Positions 1 to 11,343 of a stretch of DNA of 64,000 bases are shown in pieces. Under the pieces are notes generated by a model that made no database searches, was not told the DNA's origin, and saw only the letters and a program-made list of their open reading frames with translations. The translations under genes and the position numbers were made by a program. Source of the stretch: Haematococcus lacustris (taxonomy: Eukaryota > Chlorophyta > Chlorophyceae > Chlamydomonadales > Haematococcaceae); contig JASKMD010000009.1 in assembly GCA_030144725.1 (NCBI GenBank), forward strand, positions 5,338,679-5,402,678. Direction: 5' to 3'. The stretch's first letter is position 1. Each line of letters opens with the position of its first letter.

Positions 1-930
1 GCATTGCAGTGCCTGTCTACCCACCTGCCTGGCTGTGGTGCTGGCTTGGTTGTTGCTGCTTTGCCCTTGGCGTTGCTTTTGCCCTTGGTGGGCTGGGTGG
101 GCTCAGCTGCCTGCTCAGTCTTGGTGCGCTTACTGCGCTTGGCTGGCAGGGGAGTGCTGGGCCCAGGCTCTGTGCCTGCTGGCTGTGTGGCTGCCTGGCT
201 GCTGCATGGGGCCTGTGGGGGCGTGCGGGGGGCCACTACAGGGCACCACATCATACCCCGCACTGGCTGGTCACGCTGCTGGCTCCAGGCTGGGCGCAGC
301 AAGCGCTGTTCCACCAGTCAGTAGGCCTGGTGGCCCTGCGTTGGCTTAGCCAGCTCTCACAGGGCTGCTGGCCATTCACCGCTGAGCTGACCCGGCTGGT
401 GCGGTGCTCATCCATAAGCACCACCCTGCCCCGCCGCTGGTCTGTGCCCCTGAGCCTGCACACCACCTTGCAGCAGGCACGCAGCACCGCATCCACACCC
501 CAGCCTCCCCTGGTGCCAATGGTCGCTGCACCAAAGAAGACCACCAGCTGTTTGGCACGCCCATGGCGCTCCACGGACACCTCAGCCATCTCATCCTCCA
601 ACTGCAGTCATGCACACAAGTCACGCAGGGTGGCTGACATGGTGGCACCATGGCTCCATGCCCAAGGCTTCATGCACCAAGGCTTCATGCCCGACCCACC
701 ACCTCTCAGTGCATAACCCTCCCAACCATCCTCACCTTCTTGAAGAACTGCTCCTGCGCCCGGTCCTGAGCTCCGTACAGCCTCAGCCGCTGCCGTGCCC
801 ACTTGGGGTCCAGGTACACCTCCCACACCGTACCCCAGGTGGCCAGGGTGCCGCTGATGTGCTTCATTTTGTCGGACGTGGCTTTTGCTTGGCGGGGCTC
901 TTCCGCTTCTTCGTATGCATTGCATTGCAT
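1..930 (-). pseudogene. Fanzor/TnpB-like transposon gene, truncated and frameshifted copy
   Basis: Read on the minus strand this is a decayed copy of the family best preserved at 32358-33131. One exon, roughly 840-750, carries KWARQRLRLYGAQDR followed by EQFFKK and a GTGAGG donor. The next begins near 602 with LEDEMAEVSVERHG and continues through VVFFGAATIGTRGGWG to VVLMDEHRTSR, the motif that supplies the RuvC-II glutamate in TnpB and Fanzor nucleases. About 20 bases are missing near 325-330 compared with the better copy, which shifts the frame. After the shift the downstream part (MMWCPVVAPR, then a Lys/Ala/Pro-rich linker) is still readable. The window edge removes the C-terminus with the RuvC-III motif. 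The family assignment rests on motifs; the loss of function is read directly. DNA from about 870 to 1085 recurs at 3565-3790, so the element extends past the gene. Confidence 0.75.
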
Positions 931-1200
931 GCTTAAGGCTCATACCAGTGTGCCACCAGCTCATACCAGCTCATACCAGTGTGTCACTCAGCCACATCAC
1001 TCTTGCATCTCCAGGAGGCAGGCATCCGAGGTACACATATATATACCTTCATGATCATCATGACACAGTCAGTACGGAACCACAGTCACGCAGTCAGCAC
1101 AGTCAGCACGGAAATGCTTGCCAACCAGCCTGCTCACTTGTGAATGCCGCTGCTTTCTCTCATGGCTCCATTGCTACCTTGACACTTATGACAGGCTCTG

Positions 1201-1851
1201 GTGCTGCTGCGTTGCCCATGTTGCAGTGTCACTAGCTTTGCTGGCTCACTGCTAGCAGGGCCTGCTCCCACAGAGATCACAGAGTCACAGCAGAGTCACA
1301 GCAGCAACTGCTCAGGGGCGGCGCCCACTGTGAAGCCCATGGAACTCCTAGCTGGGAGGGCTGGCCACTTGGCAGCTGCCCAGCCTCACCACCACCTTAG
1401 CGCACCACAGATTGCACCAAGTGTGGACAGCTCACCCTCATGCCAGCAGTCGGCAGCGGGCGCACCCAGCCCATCCAGCCCACCCAGCCCTGCCCTGCCC
1501 CAGCGCAGCGATGCCAGCCCTGCTCCAGCCCTCTCACCAACAGCAAGTGTGGTGCCGGAGGGCCCTGCTGTCAACAACGTGGTGGCCTTCAGTGTGCATA
1601 TCCCTCGCACAGATGAGGCGCCTCAGGCTCTGGGGGGCGGCGGCAGCAGCAGCAGCAGTGGCGGCAGGGCAGTCACCGCGCACAGTGGCACACACCAAGA
1701 GCGGATAGCAAACACTGGTGGCCGCAGCCCCAGCAGGAGGGGAGCAAGTCCTTGCCGCCGCGATGCCCCACCTGCGCGTGCCATGACGCTTGAAGGACCC
1801 ATGGTGGCGGCTACCTCGGTGGGTGCCCTATGGGGTTTCCGTGGGACATAG
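1201..1851 (+). CDS. Ser/Pro/Ala-rich open frame, possible upstream exon
   Basis: A 216-codon frame rich in serine, proline and alanine, with PSPSSPPSPALPQR and a run of serines after GGGG. No domain is recognised. It lies upstream of, and on the same strand as, the beta-barrel gene at 2598-6234, and could be an N-terminal exon of it. No clean splice donor linking the two was found. The composition could equally come from GC-rich noncoding DNA. Confidence 0.2.
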   Translation: MLLRCPCCSVTSFAGSLLAGPAPTEITESQQSHSSNCSGAAPTVKPMELLAGRAGHLAAAQPHHHLSAPQIAPSVDSSPSCQQSAAGAPSPSSPPSPALPQRSDASPAPALSPTASVVPEGPAVNNVVAFSVHIPRTDEAPQALGGGGSSSSSGGRAVTAHSGTHQERIANTGGRSPSRRGASPCRRDAPPARAMTLEGPMVAATSVGALWGFRGT

Positions 1852-1974
1852 ACACACACCTTAGCTGGGTCATGCGAGGGGCGACGAAGCTCTGTGACTG
1901 CTATGCTGCCAACACTCTGCGGTGAACACCTTTGCTGTCTCCCTTGAAAGAGGTGCATCTGTACAGTCAAGCAG

Positions 1975-2242
1975 GCCTGGCAGCACCTTGGCCCTCAACC
2001 TTGAGCCTTCATCGCAGTCGAACACACTAACTGTGAACCACTACAAAACAGTGTTTTTGTCTGTGTGGTGTTCCCATCGCATGGCATACACATGGCCTAT
2101 ACATGGCATACACATGGTCACGGTCGCCTACCACCTACAGCATTGCCTGACCCGTTAGGGCTACACCGTAGAGTTGGCATAACAAAACATGCACTAAGCG
2201 TAAGCTGATGACAGCTTCAAGGGGGGGGGGGGGGGGGGGGCA
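1975..2242 (-). mobile_element. Fanzor-element 3' end, solo copy
   Basis: A solo copy of the conserved noncoding terminus found next to the Fanzor-like gene elsewhere in the window. It opens with CAGCACCTTGGCCCTCAACC and includes ACCACTACAAAACAGTG and the CATGGC-rich stretch. It ends in a 20-base G run (2221-2240), followed by the short CACACACTGCTGTGCCACAG stretch that lies over the Fanzor stop in full copies. No coding sequence remains. The element orientation is minus, because the gene lies to the right on the complementary strand in intact copies. Confidence 0.8.
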
Positions 2243-2597
2243 CACACTGCTGTGCCACAGCAGGCTGTAAAGACGCACCTCTTTCGACGTGTGCATGTGC
2301 AAAGGACCCACACACCAGGGGTTTTTGCACCATTGCACCATTACACCTCACCTAACCCACCACACAACATGGTGGTCTCTGTTGCTGACCATTGCAGCCT
2401 GGGAGGCCTGCACAGGGTCCCCGTCAGAGGGAGCTGGCACCTCTTGGGCACCCGTAGGCTGTTGCCCCTGTGTGCAAAAGTGTACGAAGAGATGTTTGTA
2501 TCTGATGCTACCTTTTGATCTGTTGAGCTATCTCGAGGCGCTGGCTTGAACCATGCTGTGTGTCACCCTCGAGGTGTGGCTGCCTGCTGCCTGACAG

Positions 2598-5500
2598 GTG
2601 CAGGGAAGCCTTGAGCTGTTGGAGCAGGCTGGGGCAGCAGTGCGCCCTCAAGACCTGGCCGGGCTATGGGCCAAGGTAAAGCAGTCAACGCCCTGATGCC
2701 CACATGCACTTGCAAAGGACTGGGCAGCCTCACTTACTGACCCAACGCTAGTACTTGAGCCCAAGGCCCGCAATGCCGAACCCTTTATTGGGCTTGCTGC
2801 CAAGTTCAGTAAATGGCCTGACATGGCACTCAATGAGCAGCCAGACATTAGCCTTCCTCACTTAAGTCAGCACAGGACACAGTCAGCACGGCACCTAACT
2901 TGACATTGCACCCTGTGCGGAGTTGAGGCCCACCCTAGCTTTGCTAAGCCCCTCCTCTCCTTAGGATGCCCGATGTGGCAGCAGTCTGACCCACAGGGCA
3001 TCTTCACCAGCATCAGGGGGCTACCTGCCTACAACAAACATATAGTTTGTGCACAACCATAACAACATCCTGATAACTCACCTCACACGTCACAGCTCTC
3101 ACACCTCACACTCGGATGTGAATGCCCCCTGCACGCTGCTGTTGTGGGGCCACTGCATCGCCATGTGGTGGATGCTGTCAACTTGGTATTCACATGGCTC
3201 TTCAGCCACCGTGACCAGCGTGATACCAGAACAACAAAACTTGATCAACAAGGAACAAGGCAGTGCCTGCGAGTAATCCCATTTGGTAGTCCTCCTTACC
3301 AACACAGCAGCCCACGAGGAGCCAGCACCTTGGCCCTCAACCTAGGGCCTTCATTGACGTGGAACACTAAGCGTGGACCACTACAAAACAGTGTTTTTGT
3401 CTGGAGTTTCCATGCACATGGCATGCAGATGGCATATACATGACATACACATGGGCATGGTCGCCTACCACCTATGCCGTTGCCTGAAACAAGAGGGCTA
3501 TGATCTAGAGTTGGCATGGCAAACATGCGCAAACATGACCTTATTTTCGTGGGCATTTAGTCATACGCGGCTTTTGCTTGGCGGTGCTCTTCCGCTTCTT
3601 CATATGGATTGCATTGCATGCTTAAGGCTCATACCAGCTACCAGCTCATACCTGCTCGTACCAGTGTGTCACTCAGCCACATCACTCTCGCACCTCCAGA
3701 AGGCAGGCATGTGAGGTACACATATATACACCTTCATGATCATCATGACACTGTCAGTACAGAACCACAGGCATTCTAGGTCCAGGAGGCAGGCATCCGA
3801 GGTATACATAGCTCAGCACCTAACCATGACTTGACTCGAGGAGCCAGCGTTAAACCAGCTAGGCTTGTTGTGATCAAAATGCGTGAGCAAAGCACACCTC
3901 TGACAAATGCGCACTGCTTGGCGCAAGAAACCAAAGTGATACTGCCATACTACCATACCACGCTACCCGTCAGGTGCTATGTTGGTGACCTGGTGCAAGC
4001 ACCTGCTTGGTGAAACACCCTTATTGTCAGGGTGGGCACCATCCCTGCCGCTGCTCTGTGTGCAGGACCCAGTGGCCAGTGATGTGGAAGGGTACGAGCG
4101 CGCCCTGGACTTGTGGCAGATCAGTGGCGCACAGAAGGCCACGGCGCGGCTCATAGAGGGCTTGGAGATCGCAGTGCATGGGAACACCTTCAGTGTGGGT
4201 CCTCAGGCGCCACCATGCCCATGACTCAAACTTACCAGCATATCATGAGGCAAGGAGTCTATGAGCATTGAGGCTGTATGTTGCAGCCACGCTGACAGGC
4301 TAGTGCCATGTCATGTTGATGATGAGTGTGATGAATGGCTGGGGGTGTTTGGGTTGCTGTGATAACCCCAGCTGCCTGGGACAGTGCCTGGTGACACAGC
4401 CCTAGACCCTGCCCTGCCCAACACCTGGCCGCATAGCCCCTGCCCCTCCGCCCTGGCGCAGGTCCACTTCCTGACCATCATCCCCATGTTCAAGGTCACA
4501 GAGGCATATGACCTGGCGCGCCCTGTGGTCATGATGCGGCGTGGTGAGTAGGCAGCACGGCAGCCCACCAGCAGCAGGCCTGGAGGGCACGCCTGCAGCG
4601 CAGCCTCGTCCTTGACTGTGTGCCCAAAGTGCAAGCTGCACCTCTAGGTTCTGTGGTGCTCAGGCTGCTGTGGCTAGTGTGGCGACAGTGCATGCATGCC
4701 AGGACCTCCTTCTTCCTGTCAGGTCGCCTCCTAGACTTATAGACTTAGACTCCTAGCTGATCCACCGTGAAGCTTGCTGCTACCTCCTCCACCACCTCCC
4801 AGCGCTCGCCCCACCCCACCACCCAGCCAGGTGCCCCAAAGCGGCCCACGCCTTGCTTTTGCAGTACACCTGACCACCCTGATGTCTGTCAGATGCACGG
4901 TGCTGAGCTTGCTTGGGTTGCCCGCTACCTGTCCCTTGCTTTGCCCACAGGGGCTGCGGCCTTGCTTGTTGAGAGCTCATGGCTCGTATGTGTGCATCCC
5001 GCAAACGCAGATCTGCGACCCGGCCAGGCCACTGCCACTGCTGGCTTAGGCGCCCATGGTGTGACTGTGGCAGCCAGCTGGTCAGCACCCTTTGCAGGTA
5101 GCTGCTGCACTGGCACTGCCCTGGTCTGGGGGGTCCTCACCTTCCAAGACAAGGGCCGTAGCAGCACCTTGGCTCTCAACCTGGGGCCTTTGTTGCCGTG
5201 GAACACTAAGCGCGAACCACTACAAAACGGTGTTTTCGTCTGTGTGGAGTTCCCATGCACATGGCATACACATGGCATACACATGGGCATGGTCGCCTTC
5301 CACCTACACCACTGCCTGAGCCAGAGGGCTATGATCCGAAGTTGGCATGACAAACATTTGCTGATTGTAAGCTGATGACAGCTTGAAGGGGGGTCCACAC
5401 TACTGTGCCTCAGCAGGCTGCTGCTGCTGCTGCTGCTGCTGGGCCTTGGGTGGGCGGTCTCACACCCGCTTGTAGCCCAGACCTGGGTACTCCTTGCCCT

Positions 5501-6234
5501 TGGCTGGCAGAGCTCCCTGGTCTGGCCACCAGCACAGCTCCAGCAGGCGCTGGCCCGCACGCTAGGTGTTGAGGCCCAAGCCCTGGTCTACCCATGCTTG
5601 CTGCCCCCATTCTCATCGTCATCATCATGGCATTGCATGGCAGTTTAAGCCATGGCCCTCCACGCTGCCCGCTCCACTGGCCCCCCACCAACATCATCAT
5701 CATCAGCAGCAGCAGCAGCAGACATGCGTTCTCAATGTATACCAGGCTTGCATGATGCCGGTACAGTGATCGCTGTTGCACTCGCTGCCACCTGAACGCA
5801 GGTAGATTTGAGGAAGCATATGTGTTGCGCGACGGTGGCAGCACGCTGGAGGTGACCAGCACCATCAGTGTGGGGACCACCAGTGCCACCACAGTGCAGG
5901 TGCAGTTGCTGTGGCCCGCTGCTGGCCCCTGCTGATGAGATCCACCACAGCAACAACCACCACCACAAGGTCCCCTTTGTGTGTCGTTGTCAAGACCGGG
6001 CGAGGCCCTGCGCCACATTGCTAAGGGAGCAGCTGTCTCTCTGTCTCCAACACACCACACCTGAGTGTGAGCGATGTGATGTGTGAAGCAACAATGTGTG
6101 ATGTGTGATGGTGTGTGCAGGTGTACCGCCGCCAAGCGCAAGGCATGAAGCGTGAGCATCTGCTGTCGGCCAGCGAACGTCGGCATGGCAAGCCAACTGA
6201 TATCCTGCGACGGTTTGGCATGCCCAGCTTCTGA
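2598..6234 (+). CDS. FABP/lipocalin-like beta-barrel protein (5' end not defined)
   Basis: Six exons join with consistent phase: 2598-2675, 4066-4194, 4462-4543, 5011-5097, 5802-5899 and 6121-6234, giving about 195 residues. The first ends LAGLWAK and the next opens DPVASDVEGYERALDLW, which resembles the N-terminal helix region of fatty-acid-binding or lipocalin-type barrels. Alternating strands follow (FKVTEAYDL, VVMMRRDLRPGQA, GVTVAASWSAPF, FEEAYVLRDGG, LEVTSTISVG), and the last barrel strand ATTVQVYRR precedes a basic tail ending GMPSF. The match is to the strand pattern, not to a named protein. A ligand-binding role is inferred; the ligand is unknown. No start codon was fixed, and 2604 is an alternative acceptor for the first exon. 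Solo copies of the Fanzor-element end sit in two of the introns. Confidence 0.7.
3320..3790 (-). mobile_element. Fanzor-element internal deletion derivative
   Basis: The terminus (3320-3560, starting at CAGCACCTTGGCCCTCAACC) is joined directly to sequence at 3565-3790 that also occurs at 870-1085 beside the first Fanzor pseudogene (TGCATTGCATGCTTAAGGC, TTCATGATCATCATGACAC). The gene between them has been lost, as expected for a non-autonomous deletion derivative. It lies in an intron of the beta-barrel gene. Confidence 0.7.
5157..5570 (-). mobile_element. Fanzor-element 3' end with remnant of the gene's C-terminus
   Basis: The conserved terminus (5157-5400) is followed by antisense coding sequence for the Fanzor-like C-terminus: minus-strand frames at 5400-5570 read LLELCWWPDQGALPAKGKEY and GLGYKR followed by a stop, then a polyglutamine tract from a CTG expansion. 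Everything upstream of the C-terminus is missing. The copy lies in the intron between exons 5011-5097 and 5802-5899 of the beta-barrel gene. Confidence 0.75.
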
Positions 6235-7070
6235 CGGCTAGGAAGTAGCCCCTGCCGACTGCATCCGCACCACTTACTTGTGCACCAGCCATCCACTGAT
6301 TGCTCCTTTTGCTCTTCCGCAAACGTTCCTGCACCTGACCTGCTGGCCCCCGTCACGGCCTCAGCACATCCCCTCCTGCACTCAGGTGTGGGTACAGGCC
6401 CAGGCAGATGTGTGGCCCGTCAGAGACCTTGGCTTGCATCAGTGTGGGGAGTAGCAGGCATCACAGTCATACGTTGGTAGTGCACGCACTGATCTGCACC
6501 GCTGTGTCTTGCTGGCAGCCCGCACTGTTGTGCACTTTTGGTAGCATGTGATAGCTCGCACGGGCAAGAGGGTAGGGATGGGGGTTGTTGCAGCTGCTGG
6601 GGCGGGCCGAGGGCGCAGGGAGCAGCGGTGGCCCCAACCACCCTCATCCTCACACAAGCCATTGTTTGCCTTGAATGGACATTACCCCACACAGTACACA
6701 ACGCTTGGCATCTGGCTTGCATGCTCCATGGGACTATGAAATATAGAGCCAGAGAAATCCACAGATGTGCTTTGCTTGCTGCATCTCCCAGTAGCCAGGC
6801 GTGTGGCCTGTCGGCTACACTTGCCTACATGTGGCAGAGATGCCCACACAAACACATCTGTTCTCTTCAAGTCAACTGGTGCTACACACCTGCCAGCGAC
6901 ACTTCATGCAAGTGGCCAGAGTAGCAAATCAGTGGCCAGTACAAACCCCTTCACTCGTCCAAAACAGGTGGTGACTGGTGATATTGCGTCCTTAGGTGCG
7001 ATCCTAACAATGCGTGAGTTCTACCCTATGCATGTTCTTGCATGTTATCTGTAAGGGCCTTTGATCTGCT
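6235..7070. other. Intergenic, no gene recognised
   Basis: Short overlapping frames occur on both strands with no consistent splice structure or domain. This probably holds the 3' flank of the beta-barrel gene. Confidence 0.4.
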
Positions 7071-8222
7071 CCCACCAGCACCTTGGCCCTCAACCTGGGG
7101 CCTTCATTGCCGTGGGACACTAAGCGTGGACCACTACAAAACGGTCTTTTTGTCTGTGGAGTTCCCATGCACCTGGCATACACATGGGCATGGTCGCCTG
7201 CCACCTACACCAATGCCTGACCCAGAGGGATATGATCTAGAGTTGGCATGACAAACATGCGCTGATTGTAAGCTAATGACGGCTCCTAAGGGGTGGGGGG
7301 GAACACACTACTGTGCCTCAGCAGGCTGCTGCTACTGCTGCTGCTGGGCCTTAGGTGGCTTGTCTCACACCTGCTTGTAGCCCAGGCTTGGGTACTCCTT
7401 GCCTTTGGCTGGCAGAGCTCCCTGCTCTGGCCACCAGCACAGCTCCAGTGGGCGCCACCTGCTTTCCCCAATGGGCTGCATGATTAATGCTGCATTGTAG
7501 GCCCTGTCTACCCACCTGCCTGGCTGGCACCACCTTGAAGCAGGCACGCAACACCGCATCCGCAACCCAGCCTCCCCTGGTGCCAATGGTAGCTGCGCCA
7601 AAGACATATATATCGGTTCCATCTCCCGTTTCTGATGGATGGCATTGAGCAGCACCTGACAGTGCTTTGGGACCTCCATGTTGATGATGAGGGTGGTGAT
7701 GGTGAAGAATAGCTACACACGAACTGCTCCCACCAGCACCTTAGCCCTCAACCTTGAGCCTTCATTGCAGTCGAACACACTAATTGTGAACCACTACAAA
7801 ACAGTGTTTTTGTCTGTGTGGAGTTCCCATCGCATGGCATGCACATGGCCTATACATGGCATACACATGGTCACGATCGCCTAACACCTACAGCATTGCC
7901 TGACCCCTTTGACAGGGCAATGCATAGAGTTGGCATGACAAAACATGCGCTAAGCGTAAGCTGATGACAGCTTCAAGTGGGGGGGCACACACTACTGTGC
8001 CACAGCAGGCTGCTGCTGCTGGGCCTTGGGTGGCTTGTCTCGCAGTTGCTTGTACCCCAAGCCATGATACTCCTTGCCCTTGGCTGGCAGCGCTCCCTGG
8101 TCTGGCCAGAAGCACAGCGCCACTTGCTCTCCCCAATGCGCTGCATGTCCAATGCTGCATTGCAGTCCCTGTCTACCCACCTGCCTGGCTGCGGTGCTGG
8201 CTTGGCTTTGGCAGCTCCCGCA
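7071..8222 (-). mobile_element. Two adjacent Fanzor-element remnants
   Basis: Two termini start at about 7077 and 7735, each preceded by CTGCTCCCACC, and each is followed by a piece of the gene's C-terminus on the minus strand. The first (7310-7580) keeps GRWVDRAYNAALIMQPIGES, in which the RuvC-III motif DRDCNAA has become DRAYNAA. The second (7985-8220) keeps WPDQGALPAKGKEY and LRDKPPKAQQQQ, then stops abruptly against unrelated DNA near 8220. Between them, 7612-7725 carries a different repeat that recurs near 10385-10450. Confidence 0.75.
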
Positions 8223-8985
8223 CGTTACATTGATTTCTCGACCGATGTTTCGCCAAGTGCTTCGGCTTGCAATAGCGGATAGCGGATGACATCGTATGGT
8301 ATGTGCGATGCAAGCCGCCTTCGGAAGCCGCCGCCGCCGGATGCGATTCGGCGCCAGCCCCTTGAAGTGTGTCCGTCCAAAGTGTGCACGTTCGCAGAGT
8401 TGCGGGACGTAGCTCATGTTTGGCCGCAGGCCGATTTGTGTTTAGTGCACTTCACTCGCATCGTGACGTGACGCGCCTTTATGTGGCGCAGAACGTGGCG
8501 CCTTGATGTAGCGCCTTGACGTGGTGCATTCCCGAGGATCTCAGCCTGTTGGTTGCAGCCTACATGCCTGAATGTCGTGATGCTAGCCTAGCTGCAAGGT
8601 TGGCAGTGAGGGCTGTTGACTAGGCACACGACTCATGGCGCTTGGTAGTCATGGCCTAGGCTGATTGGTGATGCTCATGTCGTAGCCGCAGTTGCAGGTC
8701 ACCCTGGCTTGGTGTGGCTTAGTGGCCAGGTGCAGCCAGGTGCAGCCGGTGCAGCCGGGTGATAGCCATGTCTTAGGCTCGAGGACAGAGCTCAAGACAT
8801 AGACATGGACATGGCTTGTCATGGCTGCCATGTAGGTGATGGGAAGTCGGCGGCTAATCCGATATGCCCCAACATCGTGTGCAAGGAAGTGTTGGCTGCA
8901 GGTATCCCATCATTCTCATGAAGTTGTCCTCATGATGTTGGCCAAGGAACAAGGTCTAAAGCTTGTTGTGGCTGGAATGAGCTAA
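8223..8985. other. Intergenic, no gene recognised
   Basis: Only short frames without domain or splice support. A run of CAGGTGCAGCC-type repeats occurs around 8730-8760. Confidence 0.35.
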
Positions 8986-9210
8986 CACGGCCGGCACGGC
9001 TGACATGGCCGGCATGGCTGGAATGGCCGGCATGGCTGGCATGGCTGGCATGACTGGCATGACTGGCATGGCCGGCATGGCTGGCATGGCTGGCATGGCC
9101 GGCACGGCTGGCATGGCTGCCATGGCCGGTACGGCTGATATGGCCGTCATGGCTGGCATGGCTGGCATGGCCGGCATGGCTGGTATGGCTGGCATGGCTG
9201 GAATGAGCTG
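8986..9210. repeat. 9-bp minisatellite (GGCATGGCT-type)
   Basis: About two dozen imperfect tandem copies of a 9-bp unit close to GGCATGGCT. Because 9 is a multiple of 3 both strands stay open, giving false Met-Ala-Gly and Met-Pro-Ala repeat peptides. Confidence 0.9.
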
Positions 9211-9329
9211 GCAGGGCTGGCTGGTTGGCAGGGCTGGCTATGGCTGTTCATTGCCTGATCATGGCTGTTCATGATGTCATGCTAGGCTATCGCTTTGCGC
9301 CGCACGTGACATGTTCTGGGTGATGGACA

Positions 9330-9600
9330 CCGCTGGCTGCTGGTGCACATGCATGATGCATGTGTATGATGCATGCATGTCGTGCTGCATGTCGTGTTGG
9401 TTGTGTATGATGCATGCATGTCGTGCTGCATGTCGTGATGGTTGTGCCATGCTCAGTCAATGAGCTGTTGACACGCATGGTTGCGTGCTGTTGCATGCAT
9501 GTTGGCACATGCTTCATACAAGCTTGCCACACATGGTGCATGCAAGCGTGCCACACATGGTGCATGCATGAAGTTACATGCACATGAAGCACACATGGGT
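9330..9600. repeat. GCATGC-rich imperfect repeats
   Basis: A stretch dense in the palindrome GCATGC, with a duplicated unit around TGATGCATGCATGTCGTGCT, which occurs twice between 9360 and 9435, and a second one around AGCTTGCCACACATGGTGCA at 9520-9570. No gene is supported. Confidence 0.65.
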
Positions 9601-11343
9601 GTGTGGGTGCTAGGCTTGTGCAAGGCCACGGTGTATTCCGTCGGCTGTGTCCAGCAGCTGACATGATGTCAGACCGCGAGTCGCCAAGGGTGCGGCGGAG
9701 AGGGGAAGCTGCCTTGTAGGAGAGGAGGAATGTAACAGTTGTACGGCGCATGCAAGTGTGATGCTGGCCATAAGGTTCTCTGAACCCTGAAAGGGAACAG
9801 TGGGTTCACAGCCCAACGAGCTACCCCACTCTAAGCTCATGTACATGGCATTTAGGCTAGGTCATCCTGTGGGGTGCGTGGTTGACAACTGGACCGCTGG
9901 AAATGGGCCATTAGCTTGCGTCGGGTTTTCTTGCACAGCCAATTACAATATACATTTTGACAGGCCGGCGGGGACACAAACAGTGCGGGGGCAGTCAAGG
10001 CGGTATGCGCCCCCGTGCGCACCTGTCGGCGCCGGGTTTTCCATTCAGCCCTTCGCTCCTCGCGTTGTTTGCCGGGAGAGGTGATGGGACCTGCGCTGGC
10101 ATGAACAGAAGCGATGTGAGCAGCGCAGAGCTCACTGGACTGCACAGCTGCAGTGGACCACACTGCGATTACGACGAACCTTGTTTTCGCGGGCTTTCAA
10201 TCGGAAGCGGCTCTTGCTCCGCGGCACGGGGCCGCTTCCTCGGAGGCATTGCGCCACTAGGCTCATATCTACTAACACCTGCTGATATATACTTGTACCC
10301 AGGAGGCGATGTCACTCACTCTCGCACTCCAAAGGGCACTCCGAAGGGCACTTCCAAAGGTCACTCCGACCAAAGGGCTATGGCTGCTGTTCATGATGAG
10401 GGTGATGATGGTGATGAATAGCTACGGTGCTACGAGGTGCTCCCACCAGCATGCCTGTCATGGTCGTGAACCTGGCCTCAAGGTACTCATATAACCAGCG
10501 GCTTCGGCTGCTACCATTCATCATTGCGTGCCAGTCGCATCCTGTCGACGGACATTACTGGAAAACAATTACAAAACATGCAAACATTGTAAGCAAACCC
10601 GTGACTCCTCAACACTGCACTGCCCTCCTACACTGATACCCTTGAAAATCTCCTCTTGCTGACAGTGTCTGACGCTGATGGCATGCATTTCACCTCATCT
10701 GCGACCCCTACAGGATGGCTGTGAACAGATCATCTCATCAATGTGTTGCTTCGGGGTCAGCATACCAAGAATGCCTGCAAGTTGCTGACCCATCATGCAC
10801 CAACAGTACATGTGATGAACACTCAGCCATTGCAAGCACATGTTAGGCATGTATGCAAGCAAGCTTGCAAGAACTGTGGCCACATACTCGCTACCTGCAT
10901 AAGTGCAGTTTGTTTCGGGTGAGAAGGAGCAGCCAAGCAGGTCTACACACATCTGTTGCAGTCTCAATACAGCCTGCAGGTTAGTGTTGCATCGGTTGAT
11001 ACTGCTGGTGCTTTATGCAGTCCCTGCAACGCAAGTGCACAGCATGCATGGAGCTGCCCTATAATCCGCTGATGGTGGCTAGTTGCATGGGTCACCTACA
11101 ACAGTGAGGTGTGGGCGCCCTGGGCAATACGTGGCATGGAAACATAGCTGAGTTGCGGCCTGACGACCCTTGTCGCTGCTGTGTTGCACATCTTGCGCAT
11201 GCAGCATCCCTGAATATCTCCATGAGGTTGTTCAGCACTGATGAAGATGAGAATGCAGCAGCCATGCACACGCCACCCCGCGTTAGCCGCCTTCCCAGCA
11301 GTCCCGAGGTCGCATTAGCTGATTGTCTGGTGTGCTGCCGTTT
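9601..11343. other. Intergenic, dispersed repeat pieces only
   Basis: Open frames exist on both strands (for example 9957-10421 plus and 10695-10967 minus) but show no domain and no neighbouring exon in phase. The block at 10310-10370 is a copy of a dispersed repeat (CACTCACTCTCGCACTCC) also found at 33152-33235 and 34991-35085. The sequence at 10385-10450 resembles 7679-7740. Confidence 0.4.

Noticed and set aside
9005..9274. Open frame of Met-Ala-Gly repeats
   Set aside because: It is produced by the 9-bp minisatellite; the opposite strand gives an equally open Met-Pro-Ala frame, so openness carries no information.
10695..10967. A 90-codon Cys-rich minus-strand frame
   Set aside because: No acceptor or donor in phase, no domain, and it lies in a repeat-containing intergenic region.
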